Assembly (NCBI GenBank): GCA_018824405.1
Contig: JAHJGO010000016.1
Coordinates: 124,001-188,000, forward strand
Length of the DNA: 64,000 nt
Reading direction: 5' to 3'
From: Gammaproteobacteria bacterium
Lineage (GTDB): Bacteria; Pseudomonadota; Gammaproteobacteria; Burkholderiales; Sulfuricellaceae
Under the pieces are notes generated by a model. The model was not told the DNA's origin and ran no database searches. It saw only the letters and a list, made by a program, of their open reading frames with translations. Position numbers and translations under genes: made by a program. How positions within the stretch are numbered: the first letter of the stretch is position 1; each line of letters starts with the position of its first letter. Positions 9,170-18,887 of this stretch are shown piece by piece.

Positions 9170-9823
9170 TTACGTCCTTTTCTTGGGAGTGGGTTGCTTT
9201 GCGGGTTTTTTTGTCACGGCAGGAGGCGTCTCCGCCTGCTGTATTTCAGCAGGGGAAATGGGGCTGATTTCCTCTATCACAATCCTTTCCACCGGCACCT
9301 CTTCCTTGAAAGGTCCGCTGGCAGTAGTCTGGACAGCGCCAATTTTTTTTGCTACATCCATCCCTTTGATAACTTTTCCAAATACGCAGTACCCGTAATA
9401 GTCAGGTTCGGGCTTGTAAAAATTGAGATGCAGGTTATTGTTGAGATTGATAAAAAACTGCGCAGTGGCGGAATTTGGCTCGTAAGTGCGCGCCATGGCC
9501 AGCGTGCCTGGTTCATTCTTGAGACCGTTGTCGGCCTCATTATCGATGGGCGACAGGGTCTGTTTCTGCTCCAGAGCGGGCGTAAAGCCGCCACCCTGGA
9601 TCATGAAATTGTTGATGACGCGATGAAAAACTGTGCCGTTGTAGAAACCATCCTGAACATAATTGAGAAAATTCGCTACCGTTTTCGGCGCTTTCTGGGG
9701 ATAGAGCTCGACCAGCATTTCACCGGCGCTGGTTTTGATCATGACCTGTGGATTGGCTGCGGCTTGACTGCCGAAGCTGGTTAGCAGCGCCACAAGGGCA
9801 ATAAGGGAGCGGAAATATGGCAT
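9170..9823 (-). CDS. ppiA: periplasmic peptidyl-prolyl cis-trans isomerase (cyclophilin A type)
   Basis: Exported cyclophilin, 217 residues. A Sec signal (MPYFRSLIALVALLTSFGSQ, cleavage near AAA) precedes the isomerase domain, with FHRVINNFMIQGGGF and the QFFINLNNN block. The start at 9823 is chosen over an in-frame codon 30 bases upstream because AAGGAG at 9832-9837 is correctly spaced and the signal peptide begins there. The C-terminus is a Pro/Lys-rich tail (TPPAVTKKPAKQPTPKKRT), unusual for PpiA and perhaps a cell-wall or nucleic-acid interacting tail. It lies 33 bp downstream of the L,D-transpeptidase gene, hinting at a periplasmic folding and cell-wall unit. Confidence 0.9.
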   Translation of the reverse strand: MPYFRSLIALVALLTSFGSQAAANPQVMIKTSAGEMLVELYPQKAPKTVANFLNYVQDGFYNGTVFHRVINNFMIQGGGFTPALEQKQTLSPIDNEADNGLKNEPGTLAMARTYEPNSATAQFFINLNNNLHLNFYKPEPDYYGYCVFGKVIKGMDVAKKIGAVQTTASGPFKEEVPVERIVIEEISPISPAEIQQAETPPAVTKKPAKQPTPKKRT

Positions 9824-9856
9824 GCGAACTCTCCTTGAATAATGGAACTGCACGGC

Positions 9857-11080
9857 TTATGCCGCACCTTCGTATATGATGCGCCACTGGCCGCTTTCCA
9901 GTTGCCAGTACTGACGCTTTTTCATCACGTTGTTGAGGTTGTTGCTCTGATAGTCCTGGGTGAAAGTCACCACCATCAGATTTTCCTTACCCGGATACTG
10001 GAACAGACTGACATCGGACATTTTCACCCGTAGTGCCGATTTTCCCGCATGGACCTGCCGTTTCTGGGTGCTGAAGGTATTGAAATCCTGGCCGTTGGCG
10101 GAAAACTTGCCCGAGTAATGCCGTAGATAGCGCTCGTTGTCCAGGCTTTCCCAGTCCCTGCGCCAGACTTCCAGTTCGCCCTTGAAACGTTCGCGCTGAC
10201 TGCGCCATTCTTCAGGGCTGACCCATTCTACATTGTTGCTGATGATCACCGGGGTGAGCCCCGCCTGCAGCGATTTTCCTACATCGGCCATGTCGGGGTT
10301 GCTGAGCACCACGCAGCCATTGCTTGCCCTCGGTGGGCGGCTGTAGGTGTCTTTTGGCACGCCATGCAGCCAGATGCCATGGCCGCTTTTGCCCAATCGT
10401 TTGTCCCATTCGTTGGGGTAATTTATGGGAAAGGCGCCTACACCATAGAAGTCGGTAAGCTTTTCCACCGGCAGGCTGGAAGTGACAAAATAAACCCCAA
10501 GCGGTGTTTTCTGGTCACCCTCGCGTATCTTTTCGGCACCGGCCTTGCCCTGGGTGATGTAGTAATCGCTGACATAGCGCGGTTCACCATTATTGTTTTC
10601 GAACACATAAAGACGTGATTTTGTGGTGTCCACCACGATGGCATGACGTTGTTCTGCTTGCATCTGCAGCAGGTATTTGGGGATTTTCCCCGCAGGCGGC
10701 TGCTCGAGGTGTCGTTGCAGGCGTACGCGCGCCTCATCCCGGAAATCGGCCACCTGTTCTGTTCCTGCGCCATCCGCGTTGCCAAATGCTGTCAGGGGTT
10801 TTGCGCGTGCCATGAGCAGGTCGCCGCGGATCAGATGGGCAAGTTTGAAGTTGGGTTTGCTGTCGAGCAGAGCATCGACGTCGCGCAGTGCGGTATCGAG
10901 CTGGTTATGTCTGATTTTGAGGAGGATGTTGACCAGTAATGCTTCCGGATCGTTGCTGTGGCTGCGCGCATATTGCAGAGGCGGCAACAGATCCCCCATG
11001 CCGCCGGCGGGAGCCGTTGTCAGCCCCAGCATCAACAGCAGGAACGTGCGCGTAAAATGCTTAAGCCTGCCTTTAATCAA
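9857..11080 (-). CDS. L,D-transpeptidase (YkuD) with C-terminal NTF2-like domain
   Basis: Predicted periplasmic L,D-transpeptidase acting on peptidoglycan stem peptides, 407 residues. A signal peptide covers about residues 1-25, a short helical repeat-like region follows (35-90), then the YkuD domain (about 145-290) with catalytic motif H239 ... SNGC, cysteine C256. Residues 300-407 form an NTF2-like domain of the type seen at the C-terminus of L,D-transpeptidase Cds6. It overlaps the upstream TPR gene by 4 bases (ATGA), and that protein ends in a similar domain, so the two probably work as a pair. Whether it makes 3-3 crosslinks or anchors lipoprotein cannot be told. Confidence 0.87.
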   Translation of the reverse strand: MIKGRLKHFTRTFLLLMLGLTTAPAGGMGDLLPPLQYARSHSNDPEALLVNILLKIRHNQLDTALRDVDALLDSKPNFKLAHLIRGDLLMARAKPLTAFGNADGAGTEQVADFRDEARVRLQRHLEQPPAGKIPKYLLQMQAEQRHAIVVDTTKSRLYVFENNNGEPRYVSDYYITQGKAGAEKIREGDQKTPLGVYFVTSSLPVEKLTDFYGVGAFPINYPNEWDKRLGKSGHGIWLHGVPKDTYSRPPRASNGCVVLSNPDMADVGKSLQAGLTPVIISNNVEWVSPEEWRSQRERFKGELEVWRRDWESLDNERYLRHYSGKFSANGQDFNTFSTQKRQVHAGKSALRVKMSDVSLFQYPGKENLMVVTFTQDYQSNNLNNVMKKRQYWQLESGQWRIIYEGAA

Positions 11081-12186
11081 CGTCCAATGCGCTCTTCATG
11101 GATTAGCCATTTCCCTTCCGATTTGACCATCACCAGAGTTTTCCAGGTTTCACTTTTGAAGCTGGAAGCACGATAATTCTGTTTGAATATGACTTTTGCG
11201 TTGTTGGCATCGATTAGTTTGACCTCGGGTGTAATAATATCCACCGAAATCGATTTTGGTCTGCTGATCCGTTCGCGCCGTGTCTGCTCCCAGTTCTTGC
11301 GACTTTCGCCTTTGGCTAGCACCAGGTCAGGGGCGTAGAATTTCAGATAGCCAGCAACATTCTTGTCAGACCAGGCCTTTGCCCAGGCATCAACAGTGGC
11401 GATCAAAGCCGAATACTCGTCGCTGCTCTTGGCTTCCGGGGGTGCTTTTTCTGCTGCAGGTTTTGCTGCTTCCACGACAGGCTTGGTCGTTGGCGTAGGC
11501 GCAACTGCCGTCGGGTGGGGCTTGGCAGGCTCTGTCTGGGTGGGAGTTTTTGCCGGGGCGGCAACGAGGGGTGTCGCGGCAACGGGAGCAGGGGCCGGTT
11601 TTGCTGCCGTAGCGGCGGCGGGCGCTGCACTGGCGACAACTGCAGGTTTGGCTGGTGCTGCGCGACTGCCCTGTCTGGAGAAGATATCCTTGATCAGTGA
11701 CAGTTTTGACTGGGCATTGGCATTTCCCTTATCCAGTTGCAGTGCCTTGTCGTAGGCCTGGCTCGCCATCTTGGCGTAAATATCGCCGAGATTTTCATGT
11801 GCCGTGGCGTAACTGGGGTGGGTGTTGATCGCCATTTCCAGTGCGGTCTTGGCTTTCTCATACTGTCCCTGGGAGGCATAAAGCACGGCCAGGTTGTTGT
11901 AGGGCTCCGGCAGTTCCGGGAAATCGTCAGTGATACTGGTGAAGATCTTGATCGCATCGCCGGTTTTGTTCTGTTCGGTCAGGATCAGACCCTTGAGAAA
12001 GCGCACCTGGGCATCCTTGGGGTGGGCTGTGAGATAGCCGTTGGCGCGCTCCAGTGCTTTTTCCTGCTGGCCCTGTTTCAGCATGCGGCTGATTTCCTGT
12101 GCTTCGTCGGCACTGGCAGGGGTGACGGCAAGCAGTAGCGCTGCGATAAGGAAGGAAAAAACGGGAACCATGCGGGAACGGCTCAT
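11077..12186 (-). CDS. TPR-repeat periplasmic protein with C-terminal NTF2-like domain
   Basis: Exported protein of 369 residues with a signal peptide (cleavage near ASA, about residue 26). Tetratricopeptide repeats span about 30-175 (for example ELPEPYNNLAVLYASQGQYE), then an Ala/Pro-rich low-complexity linker runs to about 265, then an NTF2-like domain (AWAKAWSDKNVAGYLKFYAP to the end). The same kind of terminal domain ends the L,D-transpeptidase encoded just downstream, which overlaps by 4 bases. TPRs suggest a scaffold, perhaps recruiting the transpeptidase. A second in-frame ATG five codons in could be the real start. Function is inferred from context only. Confidence 0.82.
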   Translation of the reverse strand: MSRSRMVPVFSFLIAALLLAVTPASADEAQEISRMLKQGQQEKALERANGYLTAHPKDAQVRFLKGLILTEQNKTGDAIKIFTSITDDFPELPEPYNNLAVLYASQGQYEKAKTALEMAINTHPSYATAHENLGDIYAKMASQAYDKALQLDKGNANAQSKLSLIKDIFSRQGSRAAPAKPAVVASAAPAAATAAKPAPAPVAATPLVAAPAKTPTQTEPAKPHPTAVAPTPTTKPVVEAAKPAAEKAPPEAKSSDEYSALIATVDAWAKAWSDKNVAGYLKFYAPDLVLAKGESRKNWEQTRRERISRPKSISVDIITPEVKLIDANNAKVIFKQNYRASSFKSETWKTLVMVKSEGKWLIHEERIGR

Positions 12187-12210
12187 TGATTGAATCTCTA
12201 TTGAACAGAT

Positions 12211-12240
12211 AACATCAGGATTCTAGCAAGAACTGATGTT
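12211..12240 (-). promoter_or_regulatory. inverted repeat overlapping a probable promoter of the TPR/transpeptidase operon
   Basis: Perfect 8-bp arms AACATCAG/CTGATGTT with a 14-base loop lie 25 bp upstream of the TPR gene. Read on the minus strand the loop holds an extended -10-like TGCTAGAAT. No T-run follows, so an operator is more likely than a terminator for the upstream RND gene. Confidence 0.35.
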
Positions 12241-12276
12241 TAACGCCATTCCATGGATGCCGGTCAACGCTGCCAG

Positions 12277-15200
12277 TCACTCCTCCCTGACCCGGTACCA
12301 GGCAGCATAGAGGGCCGGCAGGAACAGGCAGGTGAGGGCGGTGGCGATGATCAGTCCGCCCATGATTGCCACCGCCATCGGACCCCAGAAAATCTGGCGC
12401 GTCAGCGGGATCATGGCCAGCACGGCTGCCGCTGCAGTCAGGGTAATGGGGCGGAAGCGGCGCACCGTGGAGCCGATAATGGCTTCCCAGGTACTCTTGC
12501 CGGCTTTCTCGTCCTGGTCGATCTGGTCCACCAGGATCACCGAGTTGCGCAGGATCATGCCCATCAGGGCAATGACGCCGAGCTGGGCGACGAAGCCGAA
12601 CGGTACCTGAAATGCCAGCAGCGACAGGGTGACGCCGATCAGGCCCAGGGGCGCGGTCAGCAGCACCATGATGGTACGGCGCATGCTCTGGAGCTGGATC
12701 ATCAGCAGGGTGATGACGCCGACTATCATGAGCGGCATCACGGCCTGGATGGATTTCTCGCCCTTGGCCGATTCCTCGATGGTGCCGCCCATCTCGACAC
12801 GGAAGCCCGGCGGCAACTGGGCGCGGATCGGATCGAGTCTGGGGTCGAGGCGGGCCGATACTGCCGGGGCCGTAGTCTGGCCCGCGAGGTCGGCGCGTAC
12901 CGTAATGGCCGGCAGCCGGTCGCGCCGCCAGATGATGCCCTCTTCCAGCACCGGTTCCAGTCTGGCAACCTGGGCCAGTGGCACATGGCGTCCGCCAGCC
13001 GTGGCGATGTCGAGATCGGGCAGTCCGTCTAGGGAGTCGCGATTGACGCCGCTACCGCGCCAGACCACGTCGATCAGCTGGTCGCCTTCGCGGAACTGGG
13101 TGATGGCGGCACCCTTGAGCCAGGCCTGCAGGGTCAGCGCCACGTCCTGGCTGGAAATGCCAAGCAGGCGCGCACGGTCCTGGTCGATGGCGACGCGTAC
13201 GCTCTTCACCTTCTCGTTCCAGTCGAGATGGACATCCTGGAGATCGGGGTCGGTGCGCATGACCTCCGCTACCTGCCCTGCTATGGTCCGAAGTTGCTCC
13301 AGATCTTCGCCCATGACCCGGAACTGTACCGGAAAGCCTACCGGCGGGCCGTTTTCCAGCCGCAGGACGCGCGCCCGCAAGCCGGACCAGGCGCCGTCGC
13401 TGGCGGAGAATTGTTCTTCCAGGCGTGTTTTCAGGTCTTCGCGCGCCTTCACGTCCCCGGTCACCACCACGAACTGGGCGAAGTTGTCGTTGAATAATTG
13501 CTGGTCCAGCGGCAGGTAGAAGCGCGGCGCGCCGTTGCCCACATAGGCAGACTGTGCGGTGACGGCGGGATCGCCCGCGAGGAGCGTTTCCAGGCGTCGC
13601 ACCTCGGCTTCGGTGGCTTTGAGGGACGCGCCCTGGGGTAGCCACAGTTCGATCAGCAGCTCGGAGCGGGAAGATGAGGGGAAAAATTGCTTCTTCACCA
13701 CCGTGCCAAAAACCGCGACGGATATCAGGAAGATGGCCAGGGTGGCTGCGATCACGGTCTTGCGATGGCGCAGGCACCATACCACCAGGATGCGGAAACG
13801 CAGGTAGAAGGGGGAGTCGTAGATGTCGCCGCCGTGCTTGCGGCCGATTTCGGCCAGTTTTTCCGCGTTGAGCAGCTTGTAGCCCAGATAGGGGGTGAAT
13901 ACCACGGCCACGATCCAGGATGACAGCAGGGCGATGGAAACCACGGCGAAAATGGAGAAGGTGTATTCGCCCGCCGCCGACCGGGCGAAGCCCACGGGCG
14001 TGAAGCCGGCCACCGTGATCAGCGTGCCGGTGAGCATGGGGAAGGCGGTGGAGGTATAGGCGAAGGTGGCGGACTTGAACTTGTCCCAGCCCTGTTCCAT
14101 TTTTACCACCATCATTTCGGCGGCGATGATGGCATCGTCCACCAGCAGGCCCAGGGAAATGACCAGGGCGCCGAGCGAGATGCGTTGCAGGTCGATGCCG
14201 AAGATCTTCATGAGGAAAAAGGTCAGTGCCAGCACCAGCGGGATGGACAGGGCCACCACCGTGCCGGTGCGCCAGCCCAGGGAGAGAAAGCTCACGGCCA
14301 GGACGATGGCGATGGCCTCGGCCAGGGACTGGACGAACAGCCGGATCGACATCTGCACGACCTCGGGCTGGTTGGCCACGGTATGCACTGTGATGCCTGC
14401 AGGCAGGTCAGCTTCCAGCCGGCGCATGGCCGTCTCGAGATTTTCGCCCAGGTGAATGACATCGCCGCCCTTGTCCATGATCACGCCGATACCGATGGCC
14501 TCTTTGCCGTCCACCCGCATGCCCGGACTGGCCGGATCGGCGAAACCGCGCTTCACCTCGGCGATGTTGCCAAGACGGAAATGTTTTCCGGCCACGGCGA
14601 GGTCGGCTTCGCGAATGCTCTCCAGCGTGTCGAAGGGGCCGGTGACATGCAGGCGCAGACGGGCCGTGTCGGTCTCGACGAAACCGGCAGCGGCCACTGC
14701 ATTCTGGCGCTGGAGCGCGTCAAAAACCTGGTTCGGCGCCAGCCCCAGGGCGGCGAGGCGCGTCGGGGTGACCTCGATGTAGATTTTTTCCTGCTGGACC
14801 CCGATCAGTTCCAGCTTTTTTACATCGGGCACGCGCTTCAGTTCCCGCGCCACACGGTCCGCCTCCTGGCGCAGAGAAGCAAGGTCAAAGCCATCGCCCG
14901 TCAGCGCGAAGATGCTGACCTGCACATCGCCGAACTCGTCGTTGGGAAACGGTCCCTGCACGCCGGCGGGCAGCGTGTGGCGGATATCGTCCAGCTTTTT
15001 TCGCACCTGGCGCCAGGCCTCGGGTACTTCGGGCTTGGGGGTGTAATCCTTGAGGATCACGAATACCAGCGATTCGCCCGGCTTGGAGGCGGAACGCAGC
15101 ACGTCCACCCAGGGCGTCTCGGACAGTTTCTTCTCGATGCGCTCGGTCAGTTCCAGTTCCACCGTGCGCGCATCGGCACCCGGCCAGAGTGTGCGCACCA

Positions 15201-15345
15201 CCATCACCTTGAAGGTGAAATCCGGATCCTCGGCGCGGCCCAGCTTGAGATAGGAAAGGACCCCCGCGCCCATGAGCACAATAATCAGGTAAAGCACCAT
15301 GGAAGGGTGTGTCAGCGACCAGGCTGACAGATTCGGGGTTTTCAT
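12277..15345 (-). CDS. RND efflux transporter (AcrB/HAE1-like inner-membrane pump)
   Basis: Proton-driven RND pump subunit of 1022 residues, full length for the AcrB/MexB superfamily. It has the first helix near residues 12-32, a large periplasmic loop, the central helix bundle (about 335-490) with the functional GLLVDDAIIAAEMM segment carrying the paired aspartates, a second periplasmic loop, and the C-terminal bundle with MTGTLI- and GMILRNSVILVDQ-type motifs. The start overlaps the adaptor stop by 4 bases (ATGA). No outer-membrane factor is present in the window, so the pump must borrow a TolC-like protein. Substrate class (drug or heavy metal) is unclear; the motifs resemble the HAE1/multidrug group. 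Confidence 0.93.
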   Translation of the reverse strand: MKTPNLSAWSLTHPSMVLYLIIVLMGAGVLSYLKLGRAEDPDFTFKVMVVRTLWPGADARTVELELTERIEKKLSETPWVDVLRSASKPGESLVFVILKDYTPKPEVPEAWRQVRKKLDDIRHTLPAGVQGPFPNDEFGDVQVSIFALTGDGFDLASLRQEADRVARELKRVPDVKKLELIGVQQEKIYIEVTPTRLAALGLAPNQVFDALQRQNAVAAAGFVETDTARLRLHVTGPFDTLESIREADLAVAGKHFRLGNIAEVKRGFADPASPGMRVDGKEAIGIGVIMDKGGDVIHLGENLETAMRRLEADLPAGITVHTVANQPEVVQMSIRLFVQSLAEAIAIVLAVSFLSLGWRTGTVVALSIPLVLALTFFLMKIFGIDLQRISLGALVISLGLLVDDAIIAAEMMVVKMEQGWDKFKSATFAYTSTAFPMLTGTLITVAGFTPVGFARSAAGEYTFSIFAVVSIALLSSWIVAVVFTPYLGYKLLNAEKLAEIGRKHGGDIYDSPFYLRFRILVVWCLRHRKTVIAATLAIFLISVAVFGTVVKKQFFPSSSRSELLIELWLPQGASLKATEAEVRRLETLLAGDPAVTAQSAYVGNGAPRFYLPLDQQLFNDNFAQFVVVTGDVKAREDLKTRLEEQFSASDGAWSGLRARVLRLENGPPVGFPVQFRVMGEDLEQLRTIAGQVAEVMRTDPDLQDVHLDWNEKVKSVRVAIDQDRARLLGISSQDVALTLQAWLKGAAITQFREGDQLIDVVWRGSGVNRDSLDGLPDLDIATAGGRHVPLAQVARLEPVLEEGIIWRRDRLPAITVRADLAGQTTAPAVSARLDPRLDPIRAQLPPGFRVEMGGTIEESAKGEKSIQAVMPLMIVGVITLLMIQLQSMRRTIMVLLTAPLGLIGVTLSLLAFQVPFGFVAQLGVIALMGMILRNSVILVDQIDQDEKAGKSTWEAIIGSTVRRFRPITLTAAAAVLAMIPLTRQIFWGPMAVAIMGGLIIATALTCLFLPALYAAWYRVREE

Positions 15346-16352
15346 CGGGCAATCCGCACTTTCTGGCCGGCATTCAGCTTGTGTACACCCACGGCAACGA
15401 TGCGTTCCCCTGGCTGGACGCCAGCTGAAATTACGGCACCGGCATCGGTGTAGCCCGCCACCGTCACGGGCCTGAGGCTGACTGTCGAGTCGCTGCCAGT
15501 AATCCAGACGGCGAGCTTGTCGCCTTGCTGGAACAGCGCGGCCAGAGGCACCACGGGTGCGGGTGCGGGTTCGCCGGCGAAGCGGACGCTGGCCGTCATG
15601 CCGAGAACAAGATGGGTATCGGCATCCGGAACGGATACCCGTGCCGCATAGGTGCGGGTTGCCGGATCAGCTGCAGGGGAAAGCTCCCGTAATCTGCCTC
15701 GGTAGGTTTTATTGCCACTCCAGGCACTGATTTCCGCTTCCATGCCCGGCTTCATTCCGGTTACGGCTGTTTCCGGCAGGGATATGGCGACTTCCCTTTC
15801 CCCGTCCCGGGCGATGCGCAGCACCGGCTGTCCGGCACTCAGCACCTGGCCGGGTTCCGCCAGCACGGCGGCGACGATGCCGGCATGATCCGCTCTGAGG
15901 TTTGCATAGGCGGCCTGGTTGCGAGCCATGCCGGCCTGGGCTTCAGCGGATGCCAGCGCCGTTTCCTTTGCCTCCAGGGCCGCAGCGCTGACGAAATTGC
16001 GGGTATGGAGGTCACGGTAGCGCCTGGCCTCTGCCAGTGCCAGGGCGCGTTGGGCTTCGGCCTGTCCGGCAGCGAGGCGCAGGTCGGCGGGGTCAAGGCG
16101 CGCCAGCACTTGGCCCACCTTGACAGCAGCCCCCGCATCCACGCTGCGCTCCAGCAGCTTGCCGTCAAGGCGGAAGGCCAGAAGTGTTTCATGGCGGGCG
16201 CGGATCTCGCCGCTATAAGAACGTCCGGTGTTCGCCGCACTCTGGCCAATGATCAGCGTTTTGACCACGGGCGGCAGCGGCGGGGGTGGCGTGGCCTTGT
16301 CGCAGGCGACCAGAAGAAGGGCGGCGAGAAATGGCAGAAAGACGTGCTTCAT
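15342..16352 (-). CDS. RND efflux periplasmic adaptor lipoprotein (membrane fusion protein)
   Basis: Adaptor that bridges the RND pump to an outer-membrane channel, 336 residues. The start at 16352 is chosen because it begins a lipoprotein signal (MKHVFLPFLAALLLVACDK) with lipobox LVAC at the cleavage site; the open frame extends upstream but without signal features. A proline-rich spacer, lipoyl-like half-motifs, an alpha-helical hairpin rich in Ala/Glu (about 90-150), and beta-barrel regions follow, as in AcrA/MexA. The ribosome site is weak. It is the promoter-proximal gene of the operon, divergent from glnS across 161 bp. Confidence 0.9.
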   Translation of the reverse strand: MKHVFLPFLAALLLVACDKATPPPPLPPVVKTLIIGQSAANTGRSYSGEIRARHETLLAFRLDGKLLERSVDAGAAVKVGQVLARLDPADLRLAAGQAEAQRALALAEARRYRDLHTRNFVSAAALEAKETALASAEAQAGMARNQAAYANLRADHAGIVAAVLAEPGQVLSAGQPVLRIARDGEREVAISLPETAVTGMKPGMEAEISAWSGNKTYRGRLRELSPAADPATRTYAARVSVPDADTHLVLGMTASVRFAGEPAPAPVVPLAALFQQGDKLAVWITGSDSTVSLRPVTVAGYTDAGAVISAGVQPGERIVAVGVHKLNAGQKVRIAR

Positions 16353-16513
16353 GGGGAGTGGTGCCAATATTTGACTGGAATAGCCGACAATTTGCGCATT
16401 GCCGGGAGCGACTGTCAAGTGCAGATACACGATGCTGCAAACAGAACGGTGCCCGTTCGACTTTGTTTTTCGGGTAAAATTGGCTCGTTCAACCATTTTA
16501 TTGAAGCCCAGTC

Positions 16514-18187
16514 ATGAGCAGCGAGCGCGAACCCGTTCCCCACTTTATCCGCAATATCATTGAAGACGATCTGAAAAGCGGCAAGCATCAGACTATTGTC
16601 ACCCGCTTTCCGCCCGAGCCGAACGGCTACCTGCATGTCGGTCACGCCAAGTCGATCTGCCTGAATTTCGGTCTGGCGCTGGATTTCAATGGTAAGTGCA
16701 ATCTGCGTTTCGATGACACCAACCCCGAAAAAGAGAGCGAGGAATATGCCCGCTCCATTCAGGATGATGTGCGCTGGCTGGGTTTCCAGTGGGACGGCGA
16801 AGTGCGCTGGGCGTCGGACTATTTCGACGCGCTGTATGCTTATGCAGTGGAACTGATCAAGGCCGGCAAGGCCTACGTGTGCGACCTGACGCCGGACGAA
16901 ATGCGCGAATACCGCGGCACGCTGACCGCGCCCGGAAAAAACAGTCCCTACCGCGAGCGTTCCGTGGCGGAAAACCTCGACCTGTTCGCCCGCATGAAGA
17001 ACGGAGAATTTCCCGACGGCAGCAAGGTGCTGCGCGCCAGAATCGACATGGCTTCGCCCAATATCAACCTGCGCGACCCGGCCATCTACCGCATTCGCCG
17101 CGCCCACCATATCCGCACCGGCGACCAGTGGTGCATCTATCCGATGTACGATTACACCCACTGCATTTCGGATGCGCTGGAAGGCATCACCCATTCGCTG
17201 TGCACGCTGGAATTCGAGGATCATCGCCCGCTCTACGACTGGGTGCTGGACAATATCACCATCCCCTGCCATCCGCGTCAGTATGAATTTTCCCGCCTTG
17301 AACTGCAGTACACCATTACCAGCAAGCGCAAGCTCAACCAGCTGGTGACCGAGAAGCGCGTGTCCGGCTGGGACGATCCGCGCATGCCGACCATCGCCGG
17401 CATGCGGCGGCGCGGTTACACTCCGGCGGGAATTCGCGAATTTGCGCGCCGCATCGGTATTTCCAAGAGCGATAACGTGATCGACATGGCGGTGCTGGAA
17501 GGCTGCATCCGCGAGGACATGGAAACCAGCGTGCCGCGCGTGATGGCGGTGGTGAAGCCGCTCAAGGTGGTGCTGACCAATTTCGTGGCGGGCGAAACCC
17601 AGTCGCGCGAGGCGGGCTTCCATCCCAATCACCCCGAGTTCGGCAGCCGCGAAGTGCCGATTGCGCGGGAAATCTGGATCGAGTCCGACGATTTCAGCGA
17701 AACGCCGCCACCCGGCTGGCAGCGCCTGATTCCGGGCGGCGAGGTGCGGCTACGCTACAGCTATGTGATCAAGTGCGATGAAGTGATCAAGGATGCGGCC
17801 GGCAATGTGGTCGAATTGCGCTGTTCGCTGGATGCCGAGACCTTGGGCAAGAACCCGCAGGGGCGCAAGGTCAAGGGCGTGATTCACTGGGTTTCAGCGG
17901 AGCATGCGCTGGCTGCGGAAATCCGCCTGTATGATCGCCTGTTTACCGTGGCCCGGCCGGATAGCGACAAGGAGCGCGATTTCCATGAATTTCTCAACCC
18001 TGAGTCACTGGCCGTAGTGCAGGGCTGGGTGGAGACCTGCGTGCGCGATGCGGCGCCTGAAACGTGCTATCAGTTCGAGCGCCTTGGTTATTTCTGTACC
18101 GATCGTCGCGAGCATCGGCCCGGTGACAAACTGGTGTTTAATCGCACCGTAACGCTCAAGGATACCTGGGCAAAAGAGTCCGTTTAG
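16514..18187 (+). CDS. glnS: glutaminyl-tRNA synthetase
   Basis: Charges tRNA-Gln with glutamine in the cytoplasm. The 557-residue protein has the class I HIGH-type signature [15 protein letters not shown] (about 34-48), the FDDTNPEKE block, and the KMSKS-equivalent SKRKLNQLV, followed by the two anticodon-binding beta-barrels. The length is close to E. coli GlnRS (554). The start gives the expected short N-terminus ahead of [11 protein letters not shown]. Presence of GlnRS fits beta/gammaproteobacteria rather than lineages relying only on the GatCAB route. Confidence 0.96.
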   Translation: MSSEREPVPHFIRNIIEDDLKSGKHQTIVTRFPPEPNGYLHVGHAKSICLNFGLALDFNGKCNLRFDDTNPEKESEEYARSIQDDVRWLGFQWDGEVRWASDYFDALYAYAVELIKAGKAYVCDLTPDEMREYRGTLTAPGKNSPYRERSVAENLDLFARMKNGEFPDGSKVLRARIDMASPNINLRDPAIYRIRRAHHIRTGDQWCIYPMYDYTHCISDALEGITHSLCTLEFEDHRPLYDWVLDNITIPCHPRQYEFSRLELQYTITSKRKLNQLVTEKRVSGWDDPRMPTIAGMRRRGYTPAGIREFARRIGISKSDNVIDMAVLEGCIREDMETSVPRVMAVVKPLKVVLTNFVAGETQSREAGFHPNHPEFGSREVPIAREIWIESDDFSETPPPGWQRLIPGGEVRLRYSYVIKCDEVIKDAAGNVVELRCSLDAETLGKNPQGRKVKGVIHWVSAEHALAAEIRLYDRLFTVARPDSDKERDFHEFLNPESLAVVQGWVETCVRDAAPETCYQFERLGYFCTDRREHRPGDKLVFNRTVTLKDTWAKESV

Positions 18188-18204
18188 AGCGAGCTTGTTC
18201 GTGC

Positions 18205-18221
18205 TGCGGCATTTTGCCGCA
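18205..18221 (+). terminator. weak hairpin after glnS
   Basis: A perfect 6-bp stem TGCGGC/GCCGCA with a 5-base loop lies 18 bp after the glnS stop. Only TTCTC follows rather than a T-run, so termination would be weak. Confidence 0.35.
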
Positions 18222-18298
18222 TTCTCGCCGCAGTCCTGGCGATTTACTATCTAAAATGGTTTGCCTCTCTCGATTTTTACTCAAGCAAGGAGCTTTTC

Positions 18299-18793
18299 AT
18301 GAAATCACCAATTTTGACTTTTGTGGCTGCAGCTGTTCTGGCTGTTTCCACCCCTTCTTTTGCTGCAGGCAGCGCCGCCGACAATGTGACGGCTGGTGAC
18401 CCCTATGTTCGCCTTGCTCCTCCGGGGCAGATGGTAACGGGCGCATTTCTGGTGTTGAAAAACAATGACGACAAGGATCACAAGGTCGTCAAGGCCGATA
18501 GCTCGGCTTCAAAGGTTACCGAGTTGCACACCCATACCATGGAAGGCGGCATGATGAAGATGCGCCAGGTCAAGGACATTGAAATCAAGGCCAAGGGCGA
18601 AACTGCGCTCAAGCCTGGTGGTTTGCATATCATGCTGATCGACCTCAAGCAGCCGTTGAAAGAAGGTGAAAACGTGGCCATCAGCGTCACCTTCGAGGAT
18701 GGCAGCAGCAAGAAAATTGATGCCCAGGTACGCAAGCCCCAGGCTGCAATGGCAATGCCCATGGATCAAGATCACAAGGGCATGAAGCACTGA
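18299..18793 (+). CDS. PCu(A)C-type periplasmic copper chaperone
   Basis: Periplasmic copper(I) chaperone that helps build the CuA or CuB centre of cytochrome oxidase, 164 residues. A Sec signal ends near AAG (about 22). The diagnostic H-x10-M-x21-H-x-M site is exact: H77, M88, H110, M112. The C-terminus is Met/His-rich (AMAMPMDQDHKGMKH), suggesting extra copper binding. A good AAGGAG ribosome site precedes it. No Sco or oxidase genes are adjacent, so it is a solitary copy. Its copper role is family knowledge. Confidence 0.92.
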   Translation: MKSPILTFVAAAVLAVSTPSFAAGSAADNVTAGDPYVRLAPPGQMVTGAFLVLKNNDDKDHKVVKADSSASKVTELHTHTMEGGMMKMRQVKDIEIKAKGETALKPGGLHIMLIDLKQPLKEGENVAISVTFEDGSSKKIDAQVRKPQAAMAMPMDQDHKGMKH

Positions 18794-18887
18794 TCCAGAA
18801 AATCCGCGTTTGACAGGATGAACAGGAGGGTCCAGGATTCCGGGCCTCCCCTGTCAATCCCTTCCCAGCCTTTCCATTGCCGCCTTA

